Below, one piece after another: positions 1-11,433 of a stretch of DNA of 64,000 nucleotides; the stretch's first letter is position 1; every line of letters starts with the position of its first letter. The notes beneath the pieces were generated by a model. The model was not told the DNA's origin and did not search any database. It saw only the letters and a list, made by a program, of their open reading frames with translations. The position numbers and the translations under genes are program-made. This DNA comes from Acanthochromis polyacanthus (lineage: Eukaryota > Chordata > Actinopteri > Pomacentridae): assembly GCF_021347895.1 (NCBI RefSeq), contig NC_067132.1:27187757-27251756 (forward strand), given 5' to 3'.

Positions 1-1170
1 GTTTAGTATGTCATCCAAAATGTCACCAAAGACGTCATAGTTTAATATTGTTGTCCAAAATGTCACCAAAAACGTCATAGTTTAGTATATCATTCAAAAT
101 GTCACAAAAAATGTCATAGGTTAGTATGTTGTCCAAAATGTGGAAAAAAACGTCATAGTTTAGTATGTCATCCAAAATGTGGAAAACACGTCATAGTTTA
201 GTATATCGTTCAAAATGTCACCAAAAACATCAGAGTTTAGTATGTCGTCCAAACTGTCACCAAAACGTCATAGTTTACTATGTCGTCCAAAATGTCACCA
301 AAAATGTCATAGTTTTGTATGTCATCCAAAATGTCACCAAAGACGTCATAGTTTAATATTGTTGTCCAAAATGTCAGCAAAACGTCATAGTTTAGTATGT
401 CGTCCAAAATGTCACCAAAAATGTCATAGTTTAGTATGTCGTCCAAAATGTCATCAAAACGTCATAGTTTAGTATGTCGTCCAAAATGTCATCAAAACGT
501 CATAGTTTAGTATGTCGTCCAAAATGTCACCAAAAACATCATAGTTTACTATGTCGTCCAAAACGTCACCAAAAACGTCGTAGTTTAGTATGTCATCCAA
601 AATGTGGAAAACACGTCATAGTTTAGTATATCGTTCAAAATGTCACCAAAAACGTCATAGTTTAGTATGTCGTCCAAAATGTGGAAAAAAACATCATAGT
701 TTAATATGTCATCCAAAATGTCACCAAAAACGTCATAGTTGAGTATGTCGTCCAAAATGTCACCAGAATTGTCATATGTTAGTATGTCGTCCAAAACGTC
801 ACCAAAAACGTCGTAGTTTAGTATGTCATCCAAAATGTGGAAAACACGTCATAGTTTAGTATATCGTTCAAAATGTCACCAAAAACGTCATAGTTTAGTA
901 TGTTGTCCAAAATGTCATCAAAACGTCATAGTTTAGTATGTCGTCCAAAATGTCACCAAAAACGTCATAGTTTAGTATGTTGTCCAAAATGTGGAAAAAA
1001 ACGTCATAGTTTAGAATGTCGTTCAAAACGTCACCAAAAACGTCATAGTTTAGTATGTTGTCCAAAATGTGGAAAAAAACGTCATAGTTTAGTATGTCGT
1101 TTAAAATGTCACCAAAAATGTCATAGTTTAGTATGTCGTCCAAAATGTCATCAAAACATCATATTTTAGT

Positions 1171-1740
1171 ATATCGTTCAAAATGTCACCAAAAACGTCA
1201 TAGTTTAGTATGTCGTCCAAAATGTGGAAAACGCGTCATAGTTTAGTATTTCGTTTAAAATGTCACCAAAAATGTCATAGTTTAGTATGTCGTCCAAAAT
1301 GTCATCAAAACGTCATATTTTAGTATGTCGTCCAAAATGTCATCAAAACGTCATATTTTAGTATATCGTTCAAAATGTCACCAAAAACGTCATAGTTTAG
1401 TATGTCGTCCAAAATGTGGAAAACGCGTCATAGTTTAGTATTTCGTTTAAAATGTCACCAAAAATGTCATAGTTTAGTATGTCGTCCAAAATGTCATCAA
1501 AACATCATATTTTAGTATATCGTTCAAAATGTCACCAAAAACGTCATAGTTTAGTATGTCGTCCAAAATGTGGAAAACGCGTCATAGTTTAGTATTTCGT
1601 TTAAAATGTCACCAAAAATGTCATAGTTTAGTATGTCGTCCAAAATGTCATCAAAACGTCATATTTTAGTATGTCGTCCAAAATGTCATCAAAACGTCAT
1701 ATTTTAGTATATCGTTCAAAATGTCACCAAAACGTCATAG
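1171..1740. repeat. Four- and five-unit higher-order repeats
   Basis: The diagnostic ATATCGTTC unit recurs at 1171, 1363, 1517 and 1709, spacings of 192, 154 and 192 bp. Each interval repeats the same ordered set: GTGGAAAACGCG unit, TTTCGTTTAAAATG unit, then one or two CATCAAAACG units. The alternation between five-unit and four-unit blocks is what unequal exchange by one unit would produce. Confidence 0.7.
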
Positions 1741-4224
1741 TTTACTATGTCGTCCAAAATGTCACCAAAAACGTCATAGTTTAGTATGTCGTCCAAAATG
1801 TCACCAGAATTGTCATATGTTAGTATGTCATCCAAAATGTCACCAAAAACGTCATAGTTTAGTATGTCGTCCAAAATGTCACCAGAATTGTCATATGTTA
1901 GTATGTCATCCAAAATGTCACCAAAAACGTCATAGTTTAGAATGTCGTTCAAAACGTCACCAAAAACGTCATAGTTTAGTATGTCATCCAAAATGTGGAA
2001 AACACGTCATATTTTAGTATATCGTTCAAAATGTCACCAAAAACATCATAGTTTAGTATGTCGTCCAAAATGTCACCAAAAATGTCATAGTTGAGTATGT
2101 CATCCAAAATGTCACCAGAATTGTCATGTGTTAGTATGTCATCCAAAATGCCACCAAAAACGTCGTAGTTTAGTATGTCATCCAAAATGTGGAAAACACG
2201 TCACAGTTTAGTATATCGTTCAAAATGTCACCAAAAACATCAGAGTTGAGTATGTCGTCCAAACTGTCACCAAAACGTCATAGTTTACTATGTCGTCCAA
2301 AATGTCACCAAAAATGTCATAGTTGAGTATGTCGTCCAAAATGTCACCAAAAACGTCATAGTTTAGAATGTCGTTCAAAACGTCACCAAAAACGTCATAG
2401 TTTAGTATGTCATCCAAAATGTGGAAAACACGTCATATTTTAGTATATCGTTCAAAATGTCACCAAAAACATCATAGTTTAGTATGTCATCCAAAATGTC
2501 ACCAAAAACATCATAGTTTAGTATGTCATCCAAAATGTCACCAAAAATGTCATAGTTTAGTATGTCGTCCAAAATGTCACCAAAGACGTCATAGTTTAGT
2601 ATGTCGTTCAAAATGTCACCAAAAACATCATAGTTTAGTATATCGTTCAAAATGTCACAAAAAATGTCATAGGTTAGTATGTTGTCCAAAATGTGGAAAA
2701 AAAACGTCATAGTTTAGTATGTCATCCAAAATGTGGAAAACACGTCACAGTTTAGTATATCGTTCAAAATGTCACCAAAAACCTCATAGTTTAGTATGTC
2801 GTCCAAAATGTCACCAAAAACGTCATAGTTTAGAATGTCGTTCAAAACGTCACCAAAAACGTCATAGTTTAGTATGTCATCCAAAATGTGGAAAACACGT
2901 CATATTTTAGTATATCGTTCAAAATGTCACCAAAAACATCATAGTTTAGTATGTCATCCAAAATGTCACCAAAAACGTCATAGTTTAGTATGTCGTCCAA
3001 AATGTCACCAAAAACGTCATAGTTTAGTATGTCATCCAAAATGTCACCAAAAATGTCATAGTTTAGTATGTCGTCCAAAATGTCACCAAAGACGTCATAG
3101 TTTAGTATGTCGTTCAAAATGTCACCAAAAACATCATAGTTTAGTATATCGTTCAAAATGTCACAAAAAATGTCATAGGTTAGTATGTTGTCCAAAATGT
3201 GGAAAAAAAACGTCATTGTTTAGTATGTCATCCAAAATGTGGAAAACACGTCACAGTTTAGTATATCGTTCAAAATGTCACCAAAAACCTCATAGTTTAG
3301 TATGTCGTCCAAAATGTGGAAAAAAACATCATAGTTTAGTATGTCATCCAAAATGTCACCAAAAATGTCATAGTTTAGTATGTCGTCCAAAATGTCACCA
3401 AAAATGTCATAGTTTACGATGTCGTCCAAAATGTCACCAAAAACGTCATAGTTTAGTATGTCGTCCAAAACGTCACCAAAAACGTCATAGTTTAGTATGT
3501 CGTCCAAAACGTCACCAAAAACGTCGTAGTTTAGTATGTCGTCCAAAATGTCACCAGAATTGTCATATGTTAGTATGTCATCCAAAATGTCACCAAAAAC
3601 GTCATAGTTTAGTATGTCATCCAAAATGTCACCAAAAACGTCATAGTTTAGTATGTCATCCAAAATGTCATCAAAACGTCATAGTTTACTATGTCGTCCA
3701 AAATGTCACCAAAAATGTCATAGTTTAGTATGTCGTCCAAAATGTCACCAAAAACGTCATAGTTGAGTATGTCATCCAAAATGTCACCAGAATTGTCATA
3801 GTTTAGTATGTCATCCAAAATGTCACCAAAAATGTCATAGTTTAGTATGTCATCCAAAATGTCACCAAAGACGTCATAGTTTAATATTGTTGTCCAAAAT
3901 GTCACCAAAAACGTCATAGTTTAGTATGTCATCCAAAATGTGGAAAACACGTCATAGTTTAGTATATCGTTCAAAATGTCACCAAAAACATCAGAGTTTA
4001 GTATGTCGTCCAAACTGTCACCAAAACGTCATAGTTTACTATGTCGTCCAAAATGTCACCAAAGACGTCATAGTTTAATATTGTTGTCCAAAATGTCACC
4101 AAAACGTCATAGTTTAGTATGTCGTCCAAAATGTCACCAAAAACGTCATAGTTTAGTATGTCGTCCAAAATGTCACCAAAAATGTCATAGTTGAGTATGT
4201 CATCCAAAATGTCACCAGAATTGT

Positions 4225-4855
4225 CATAGTTTAGTATATCGTTCAAAATGTCACCAAAAACGTCATAGTTTAGTATGTCGTCCAAAATGTCATCAAAACG
4301 TCATAGTTTAGTATGTCGTCCAAAATGTCACCAAAAACGTCATAGTTTAGTATGTCGTCCAAAATGTCATCAAAACGTCATAGTTTAGTATGTCGTCCAA
4401 AATGTCACCAAAAACATCATAGTTTAGTATGTCGTCCAAAATGTCACCAAAAACATCATAGTTTACTATGTCGTCCAAAACGTCACCAAAAACGTCGTAG
4501 TTTAGTATGTCATCCAAAATGTGGAAAACACGTCATAGTTTAGTATATCGTTCAAAATGTCACCAAAAACGTCATAGTTTAGTATGTCGTCCAAAATGTG
4601 GAAAAAAACATCATAGTTTAATATGTCATCCAAAATGTCACCAAAAACGTCATAGTTGAGTATGTCGTCCAAAATGTCACCAGAATTGTCATATGTTAGT
4701 ATGTCGTCCAAAACGTCACCAAAAACGTCGTAGTTTAGTATGTCATCCAAAATGTGGAAAACACGTCATAGTTTAGTATATCGTTCAAAATGTCACCAAA
4801 AACGTCATAGTTTAGTATGTCGTCCAAAATGTCACCAAAAACGTCATAGTTTAGT
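4225..4855. repeat. Higher-order repeat block, copy 1 (within array)
   Basis: A run of about 16 variant units that recurs, apparently without change by eye, 1046 bp further on. It is marked by a fixed order of variants: ATATCGTTC unit, two CATCAAAACG units, ACATCATAG units, the CGTCGTAG unit, the GTGGAAAACACG unit and the CACCAGAATTGTC unit. A shorter part of the same order also occurs near 585-833. This shows amplification of multi-unit blocks as well as of single units. Confidence 0.75.
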
Positions 4856-5270
4856 ATGTTGTCCAAAATGTCACCAAAACGTCATAGTTTAGTATGTCGT
4901 CCAAAATGTCACCAAAAACGTCATAGTTTAGTATGTCGTCCAAAATGTCACCAAAAATGTCATAGTTGAGTATGTCATCCAAAATGTCACCAGAATTGTC
5001 ATAGTTTAGTATATCGTTCAAAATGTCACCAAAAACGTCATAGTTTAGTATGTCGTCCAAAATGTCACCAAAAACGTCATAGTTTAGTATGTCGTCCAAA
5101 ATGTCATCAAAACGTCATAGTTTAGTATGTCGTCCAAAATGTCATCAAAACGTCATAGTTTAGTATGTCGTCCAAAATGTCACCAAAAACATCATAGTTT
5201 ACTATGTCGTCCAAAATGTCACCAAAAACGTCATAGTTTACTATGTCGTCCAAAACGTCACCAAAAACGT

Positions 5271-5901
5271 CATAGTTTAGTATATCGTTCAAAATGTCAC
5301 CAAAAACGTCATAGTTTAGTATGTCGTCCAAAATGTCATCAAAACGTCATAGTTTAGTATGTCGTCCAAAATGTCACCAAAAACGTCATAGTTTAGTATG
5401 TCGTCCAAAATGTCATCAAAACGTCATAGTTTAGTATGTCGTCCAAAATGTCACCAAAAACATCATAGTTTAGTATGTCGTCCAAAATGTCACCAAAAAC
5501 ATCATAGTTTACTATGTCGTCCAAAACGTCACCAAAAACGTCGTAGTTTAGTATGTCATCCAAAATGTGGAAAACACGTCATAGTTTAGTATATCGTTCA
5601 AAATGTCACCAAAAACGTCATAGTTTAGTATGTCGTCCAAAATGTGGAAAAAAACATCATAGTTTAATATGTCATCCAAAATGTCACCAAAAACGTCATA
5701 GTTGAGTATGTCGTCCAAAATGTCACCAGAATTGTCATATGTTAGTATGTCGTCCAAAACGTCACCAAAAACGTCGTAGTTTAGTATGTCATCCAAAATG
5801 TGGAAAACACGTCATAGTTTAGTATATCGTTCAAAATGTCACCAAAAACGTCATAGTTTAGTATGTCGTCCAAAATGTCACCAAAAACGTCATAGTTTAG
5901 T
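5271..5901. repeat. Higher-order repeat block, copy 2 (within array)
   Basis: Second copy of the multi-unit block that begins near 4225, offset by 1046 bp. The match runs until about 5903, where this copy continues with ATGTCGTCC while the first copy has ATGTTGTCC. Confidence 0.75.
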
Positions 5902-6533
5902 ATGTCGTCCAAAATGTCACCAAAAACGTCATAGTTTAGTATGTTGTCCAAAATGTCACCAAAAACGTCATAGTTTACTATGTCGTCCAAAACGTCACCA
6001 AAAACGTCGTAGTTTAGTATGTCATCCAAAATGTGGAAAACACGTCATAGTTTAGTATATCGTTCAAAATGTCACCAAAAACGTCATAGTTTAGTATGTC
6101 GTTCAAAATGTCACAAAAAATGTCATAGGTTAGTATGTTGTCCAAAATGTGGAAAAAAAACGTCATAGTTTAGTATGTCATCCAAAATGTGGAAAACACG
6201 TCATAGTTTAGTATATCGTTCAAAATGTCACCAAAAACATCAGAGTTTACTATGTCGTCCAAAATGTCACCAGAATTGTCATAGTTTAGTATGTCGTCCA
6301 AAATGTCATAGTTTAGTATGTCGTCCAAAATGTCACCAAAAACGTCATAGTTTAGTGTGTCGTCCAAAATGTGGAAAAAAACATCATAGTTGAGTATGTC
6401 GTCCAAAATGTCACCAGAATTGTCATATGTTAGTATGTCGTCCAAAATGTCACCAAAAACGTCATAGTTTAGTACATCGTCCAAAATGTCACCAAAAACG
6501 TCATAGTTTAGTACATCGTCCAAAATGTATATC

Positions 6534-7080
6534 GTATCAGAGGTCAGGTTATATGCTTTGTGACAGTAGAAGTGTGTCAACGTATCATAAAATGTCAGAC
6601 AAATATTCCTGATAATAAAAAAGAACTTTAATCTTTTAATTTGCTCATTCACGTGTAGTTGCTCAGTAAGGCTACATTTCTCTAAAGTACTTCTACACAT
6701 TTTTTTTCATTCAAGTGCAACAAATAAATCATTAAAATGTCAGACTCACACGAGATTCTAACCCACCACACAAATTAGCTTCTTTAAGGAATGACAAACT
6801 GTAGAAAATCAGAAAGACAGCGGGCCATGTTTTTTTCTCATTGTTTGACATTAAATCAGGGATCCAGGATTCCTCTGCAGTGGATTTAAAAAGCTTCTTC
6901 AGGGTCACAGCAGCTGATGTCATCGTCAAAGTGCTCGAAGAACAGATTTAGGCTGATTTCTAATGTTCAGGAGTCTTTTTGTTTCGAGGAACTTTTTCTC
7001 CAAGAGGAACCTCCATCAGTTTCTGTGTGGGGGGGTTAATATGAACAACACGATAAATTTTTCACACACATTTACAGTAG
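6534..7080. other. Non-array spacer, nothing recognised
   Basis: Single-copy-looking, AT-rich DNA between the homogeneous array and its first decayed relatives. No exon, tRNA or known transposon end was recognised on either strand. If drosha exons flank the array, this is part of the last drosha intron. Confidence 0.5.
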
Positions 7081-7084
7081 AGCA

Positions 7085-7390
7085 TGTTGTCACGAAAACG
7101 TCATAGTTTAGTATGTCGTTCAAAATGTGGAAAAAAAACGTCATAGTTGAGTATATACTATAGCATGTCTCCTAAAAAACATCACAGTATAGCATGTCGT
7201 CCAAAAAAGTCAGTTTAGTATAGTGATAAAAAACCAGCAATGTCATAATTTCCACGTCACCCAATAAAAGTCATTGTTTAGTATGTCGATTAAAAACGTC
7301 ATTGTATGATATGTCGATGAAAAATGTTCTAGGATAGCATGTCGTCCAAAAAACGTCATGGTGTAGCATGTCATTCAAAATTCATCAACA
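7085..7390. repeat. Diverged outlier of the minisatellite
   Basis: About eight degenerate units that keep the AACGTCATAGTTTAGTATG and CATGTCGTCCAAAA words but with many substitutions and variable spacing (for example AGCATGTCGTCC and GTATGTCGATTAAAAACG). They look like older copies no longer homogenised with the main array. Confidence 0.8.
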
Positions 7391-7599
7391 AAAAAAAAAC
7401 TCCCGTCACAGACTAATATAACAAACCTCCATTGTTCTGTATTCTTGGCAGAGCTGAATTCTCGTCCACCAACAGCTAGTTATTTTGTTCACTTGGAGGT
7501 AACATTCCTGCCAAAGCTGTTGGACCCGACCTGCAGCAGGAACAGAAATGTTAAAAGGGATGATTAGGGGGACATTCCTTTAAAAACTCTCTCCCTCAA

Positions 7600-7715
7600 A
7601 GAAGTCATAATACGGCATGTCGTCCAGAAATGTCATAGTGTTACATATCAATAAAACATCATAGTATAGTGTGTTGATAAAAATGTCGTCAAAATGTGAC
7701 AATTATTATTGCTGC
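7600..7715. repeat. Second diverged outlier of the minisatellite
   Basis: Three or four poor copies, recognisable by GGCATGTCGTCC, AAATGTCATAGTG and ATCATAGTATAGTG. They lie about 200 bp beyond the first outlier and are more decayed. Confidence 0.6.
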
Positions 7716-8189
7716 TGCAGTTGTTTCTACAAGTATGTCATCAATAAATGTTAACTTTTTCAAACAGTCTGAGTGGAAATAAGTTTTCAAACCTTTAGTC
7801 TCGAGTGTTTTAATAGTCTGGTTGTTCCTCGGCTCTCGTCATTTTTGCTCTGGCCCTCTGTGTTTTACCAGATTTGGAAAAGGCTCCAGCAGAGTTGGCA
7901 GCGAGCAGAAAATCCAAATCAAGGCTTCAGAATTTCTCTTTACAAACTAATGGCTCTGCTAGCCAAAAGCTGCATTCATGTTTTTCTGCAGTTAGCTGGT
8001 TGAACGCCAAGTAGAAGCATTTGTCAGATTGAAACGAGAAGTTCTGAGAGCTTTATAAAGGTTATCTGTGCTGGAATATATGTTTACATCTCTGTTTTAT
8101 GTCTGCTGTCACACTACACTACAAATCTCACTCAGAAATGTTCACTTGTCATTATAAGATCTTAGACATATTTTATTAAAATTTCCCAA

Positions 8190-8640
8190 AAATATGTCTT
8201 ATAAAAAATGTTATAGTATTATATGTTATAAAACTAATATAGCATTGTATGTTAAAATCAGTATTTTTTAAAGGATAGGATATTATGTTATTAAAAAAAT
8301 AATAATAAATTAAAAATATATTTTTAAGTTGTAAAGTTCATAAATTGTAATTAAAATATTTTAAAAATAAGGTAGTACTTTATAAAAACTCATAGTATAC
8401 TATGTCATACAAATATATGTTAAAAAAACAAGATAGTATAGGATAAAGTAAAAAGGATAACAAATTTTAAAAATGTACTTCGAAACTGTATAAATATCAA
8501 AGTAAAAAAGTAATGCATTGAAAAAAATTAATAAATAAAACTTTCTAGCATACTGTTGTAAAATTGCCATAAATAAAATGAAAAATATATATATAGTATG
8601 TCAGAAAATGCTGTAGTATATATAAAAACAATCAAAAATA
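8190..8640. repeat. AT-rich, strongly decayed satellite-like tract
   Basis: AT-rich DNA with recurring words such as AATGTTATAGTATTATATG, AACTCATAGTATACTATGTC and TATAGTATGTCAG. These resemble the minisatellite core after loss of most CpG-containing positions. The relation is by eye and weak; it could also be simple AT-rich DNA. Confidence 0.4.
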
Positions 8641-9092
8641 TGTTAAAAAATGAAAGGCTAAACCTTGTTTGAGACAAATGAAGTGTTTCATGGAGTCTAT
8701 ACATTAACATCTGTTTTCTGTCCGCTGTCAAACTGAACCATCTTATTCGATGGATATCTGTTCACTTTTAATTATCAGATCTCATCGTCATTGTGCTGAA
8801 ACCAAACGAGGCCCGTCTAATTCCTTGTTACTTCATCATTATTAATGAAATAACAATGCAGGGGCAATTTAATCGCCACGCCGCCTCCTGCAACACTTTC
8901 GCTCGTTTGACCAAAGTGACAGCAGTGAGACACTTGTTATGCAAACTCCAGTCGCTGCAATTTGAGCCCTAAATTGCCGCCTGGTTGGAAACTGACCTTG
9001 TCTCTTCACACCTCTGCCTCTGTGTCTCTTTCTCTGTTCTCCTTGGTCGACTTTCTCTGTTTCCCGCTCTGCCTCTCCTCACCCTGCACCAG

Positions 9093-9223
9093 ATAACTTC
9101 CCACAGATGGCTCATCAGAAGCGCTTCATCGAGCGGAAATACCGACAGGAGCTGAAGGAGATGAGACGAGAGCGGGAGCGGCAGGAGAAGGAGACCGACG
9201 AGGCGGAGGAGGCCAGGAAGTGA
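9093..9223 (+). CDS. drosha: drosha, last coding exon (partial gene)
   Basis: Drosha is the nuclear RNase III that, with DGCR8, cuts primary microRNA transcripts into pre-miRNA hairpins. This exon encodes only the C-terminal tail that follows the double-stranded-RNA-binding domain. A pyrimidine-rich tract ends in CACCAG at 9092. Two bases complete a split codon, then 42 codons follow to TGA at 9221-9223. The peptide includes NFPQMAHQKRFIERKYRQEL, which I recognise from vertebrate Drosha C-termini, followed by a highly charged Arg/Glu-rich end. No other drosha exon was found between 1 and 9092, so the RNase III and dsRBD exons must lie left of the window. I infer a last intron of more than 9 kb. 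The convergent cdh6 neighbour matches human synteny. Confidence 0.9.
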
Positions 9224-9525
9224 CGGCGCTTTTATTCTGGCGGGGTCGGGACCTCGTCTCCAGGCGAGAGCTTTGAGTCAACGACGATGGTGATGGACTT
9301 CTTTTCTGCGGATGAGATTCAGGAGAAGACACGCCGCACTGCAAACATTTAAGAGTGAAATCACTTTTCATGCTCACGATTTTCAAAGTAAAAGCAGGAC
9401 AGAAGGCAAACGGAATTAGAAAAAATGAATACGTCATGTTTTATGCCGAGTCAAAGGTGGCCTTATGTTGTGTCATGTTTGTGTTTTTTGCCTCCTAATT
9501 AAATATAAAGTGAGTTGTAAACAAC
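9224..9525 (+). other. drosha: drosha 3' UTR (predicted)
   Basis: DNA after the drosha stop codon. A variant polyadenylation hexamer ATTAAA lies at 9498-9503, followed within 20 bases by a GT-rich stretch, so cleavage near 9520 is plausible. The true end could be further right; an AATAAA at 10254 is an alternative. Confidence 0.5.
9498..9503 (+). terminator. Candidate drosha poly(A) signal ATTAAA
   Basis: ATTAAA, the second most common vertebrate poly(A) hexamer, 275 bp after the drosha stop. Supported only by position and motif. Confidence 0.4.
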
Positions 9526-11430
9526 TTGACAGTGTTACTTAACACATGCCTGAAACTGAACAAAAACAAAATATAAACATTAAATCACAACTGTAAATGA
9601 AGTCCCAGATTTCTGCTCCATTCAATCTGATTTATTTTACCCTTTTGCATTAAAAAGCTTGAGTCAATTACATTCAGCCACTAGTGTCACCATCTGCCTC
9701 ACATCTGCCACTCATCCTCTAATAATCAAAATGATTTTTTTCCCCTCTCCTTTTTTTTTTTAACCTCTCTGTAAATCCGATTGGCTGTGTAACAGATCTT
9801 AATTATAGATTGTCTAATTAACAATTTCCTCAGCTTCAGTCGCCTCTGGATCCAGCTATTTAACAACGGCGGTCACATTAATAACTATCTGACACACAGA
9901 GTTGGAGTCTTTTATACTCAGATTTACTGGAGATAACACACCTGTGAAGGAGTTTGGCTTGCTAGCCGGTGGCTGCTGTCACGTTTTCCTCAAGAAAACT
10001 CACAAAGTGGGTGGATTTTTAAAGATATTTAATTGTGTCATATAAATATTCAGTACAAAATATCACGGTTTACAAAGCAGATCGATGAATGGCCCCTTAC
10101 ACTACCACAACCGCTCCAATTTTTGCTTCTACATCGACAAAACTCAACTGCTCGATCACATTGTCACCAACATATTATAGCGTAGTGGAGTCGAGGCCCC
10201 GGAGGCCCGACCGAGTCTACACACCAACAACCACAGATCTATTGTATCTGGAGAATAAAGGGGACATCATTGTCACCATCTAGTTGCCTCAAAAAAAAAA
10301 AGACGACAAAAAACAAGAAGACCTGTTTCCTGTTATCTCAGCCGAGCATGGCGCCAATGCTCGGAGGCAATTATACTCTCCATAGGAAAACACAAGAGCG
10401 TCTTCGTAATGGCGATATGCTGACACCCTGTATGAAGACGGAAAAATGGTGAAGACCGAAGAAAAAGAGCCGTTTTCGGTGAGTGCCGCTGTCAAGTTGA
10501 TTTCCATTTGAGACCTCACATTGTACCTTGAGGCGGAGAAGCAGTTTTCCTTTTAGACTGAAGGGTTTTTAAACCCATTAAATGCTTATCATAGCGCCGC
10601 CGCCGCAGTCGGAAAATGGCCACTTTACACAATGGGAGCTCCGGCTACAAGCTAATAAACAAAACAAGGGGAACGCATGTACACGAGCATCAAAGAATTC
10701 TTTCCCCTCCCTGACGTCCTCCGGCTTATCAATTGGCTTGTTTATTGGGCTGATGGAGAGCAGAAGAAGAAAAAATGGCAATTATGTCATTGTGTTTTGT
10801 TATTACCGTTTGAAATGTCTGATAAATGTCAGCCTCCTCACAGTTTGGCCTTTAGCTAAAGCGAGGGCACAGCTTTGTTTTTTTTTTTCGGGGGGGGAGT
10901 TTTTTCTCCCTCCCTCCCGAGCTGTTTATTGGAGGTCTCAAAGTAATTTGATAATGTTTAAGATTCATTTTCACGTCCTCTTTGTTTTCAAAGTCGCTCC
11001 TCAGATTTGTGTTTCTGCTGGAGGACGGTGCTCTGACCTTCTTCGCCCAGATGACGAAACCTTCTGGGTTTGAGAACCTAATTTCACTCAAAGGTCAGGT
11101 GCTCCTCGACGAGCATCTTTATGGAAAAGGCTGTTTGTCCCAGAGGAAATCAGCCGGGTGAGGCCTGAACATTTGAACGAGTACAGTAATGACTTTAAAG
11201 GGGAATACTGGTGTTACTTTTCTTTTTTTGGCACGTTTGAACTGCTATGTTACTTTACATTCCACTGTGCAGGACAGACGATCTCCATCAAACAAGATCA
11301 GGTTGGGCATCAAGAAGACTTGATTTCGATTCTGCTCATCAGTTCCTCAATGAATTTTGCTGATTTGTCCCAAAGATTTGTCATGATAAATCGTAAAACT
11401 TTGATGAGCGCAAAATGTGATTGTCTTCTA
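9526..11430. other. Intergenic region between convergent genes
   Basis: Between the predicted drosha end and the cdh6 3' side. It contains runs of A, T and G (for example near 10290 and 10880) and short open frames on both strands with no recognisable domain. No RNA gene or exon was recognised. Confidence 0.5.
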
Positions 11431-11433
11431 ACT

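Larger units (their letters stand above)
1..6533. repeat. 39-bp minisatellite array (open at left edge)
   Basis: A head-to-tail array whose typical unit is 39 bp, built around the words AAAATGTCACCAAAAACGTC and ATAGTTTAGTATGTCGTCC. About 165 units fit the span. Common variants have CATCAAAACG (38 bp), a GTGGAAAACACG or GTGGAAAAAAACG centre, CACCAGAATTGTC, or ATATCGTTC in place of ATGTCGTCC. The array starts before the window and stops near 6533, where GTATATCGTATCAGAGG begins unrelated DNA. Because 39 is divisible by three, long open frames occur on both strands; they are period artefacts and I annotate no genes here. The array lies upstream of the last drosha exon on the same strand, so it is probably intronic, but that depends on exons outside the window. 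Confidence 0.97.

Noticed and set aside
3220..3663. 147-codon Asp/Asn-rich repeat protein on the minus strand
   Set aside because: Also a satellite translation; no splice or start context and no conservation of frame between neighbouring segments.
2874..3728. 284-codon open frame, Cys/His/Arg/Lys-rich, looking like a tandem zinc-binding protein
   Set aside because: It is the 13-codon translation of the 39-bp satellite; the frame is lost wherever a 38-bp unit occurs, and equally long frames exist on the opposite strand.
1..6533. CRISPR array
   Set aside because: There are no unique spacers between repeats; units are contiguous and variant throughout, in a vertebrate genome context.
7773..8003. 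Possible drosha exon (76-codon plus-strand frame)
   Set aside because: No dsRBD or RNase III residues and no acceptor/donor pair in suitable phase for the exon at 9093.
10089..10283. Threonine-rich small frame between the two genes
   Set aside because: No homology recognised, no promoter or splice context, and composition reflects local ACC/ACA-rich DNA.
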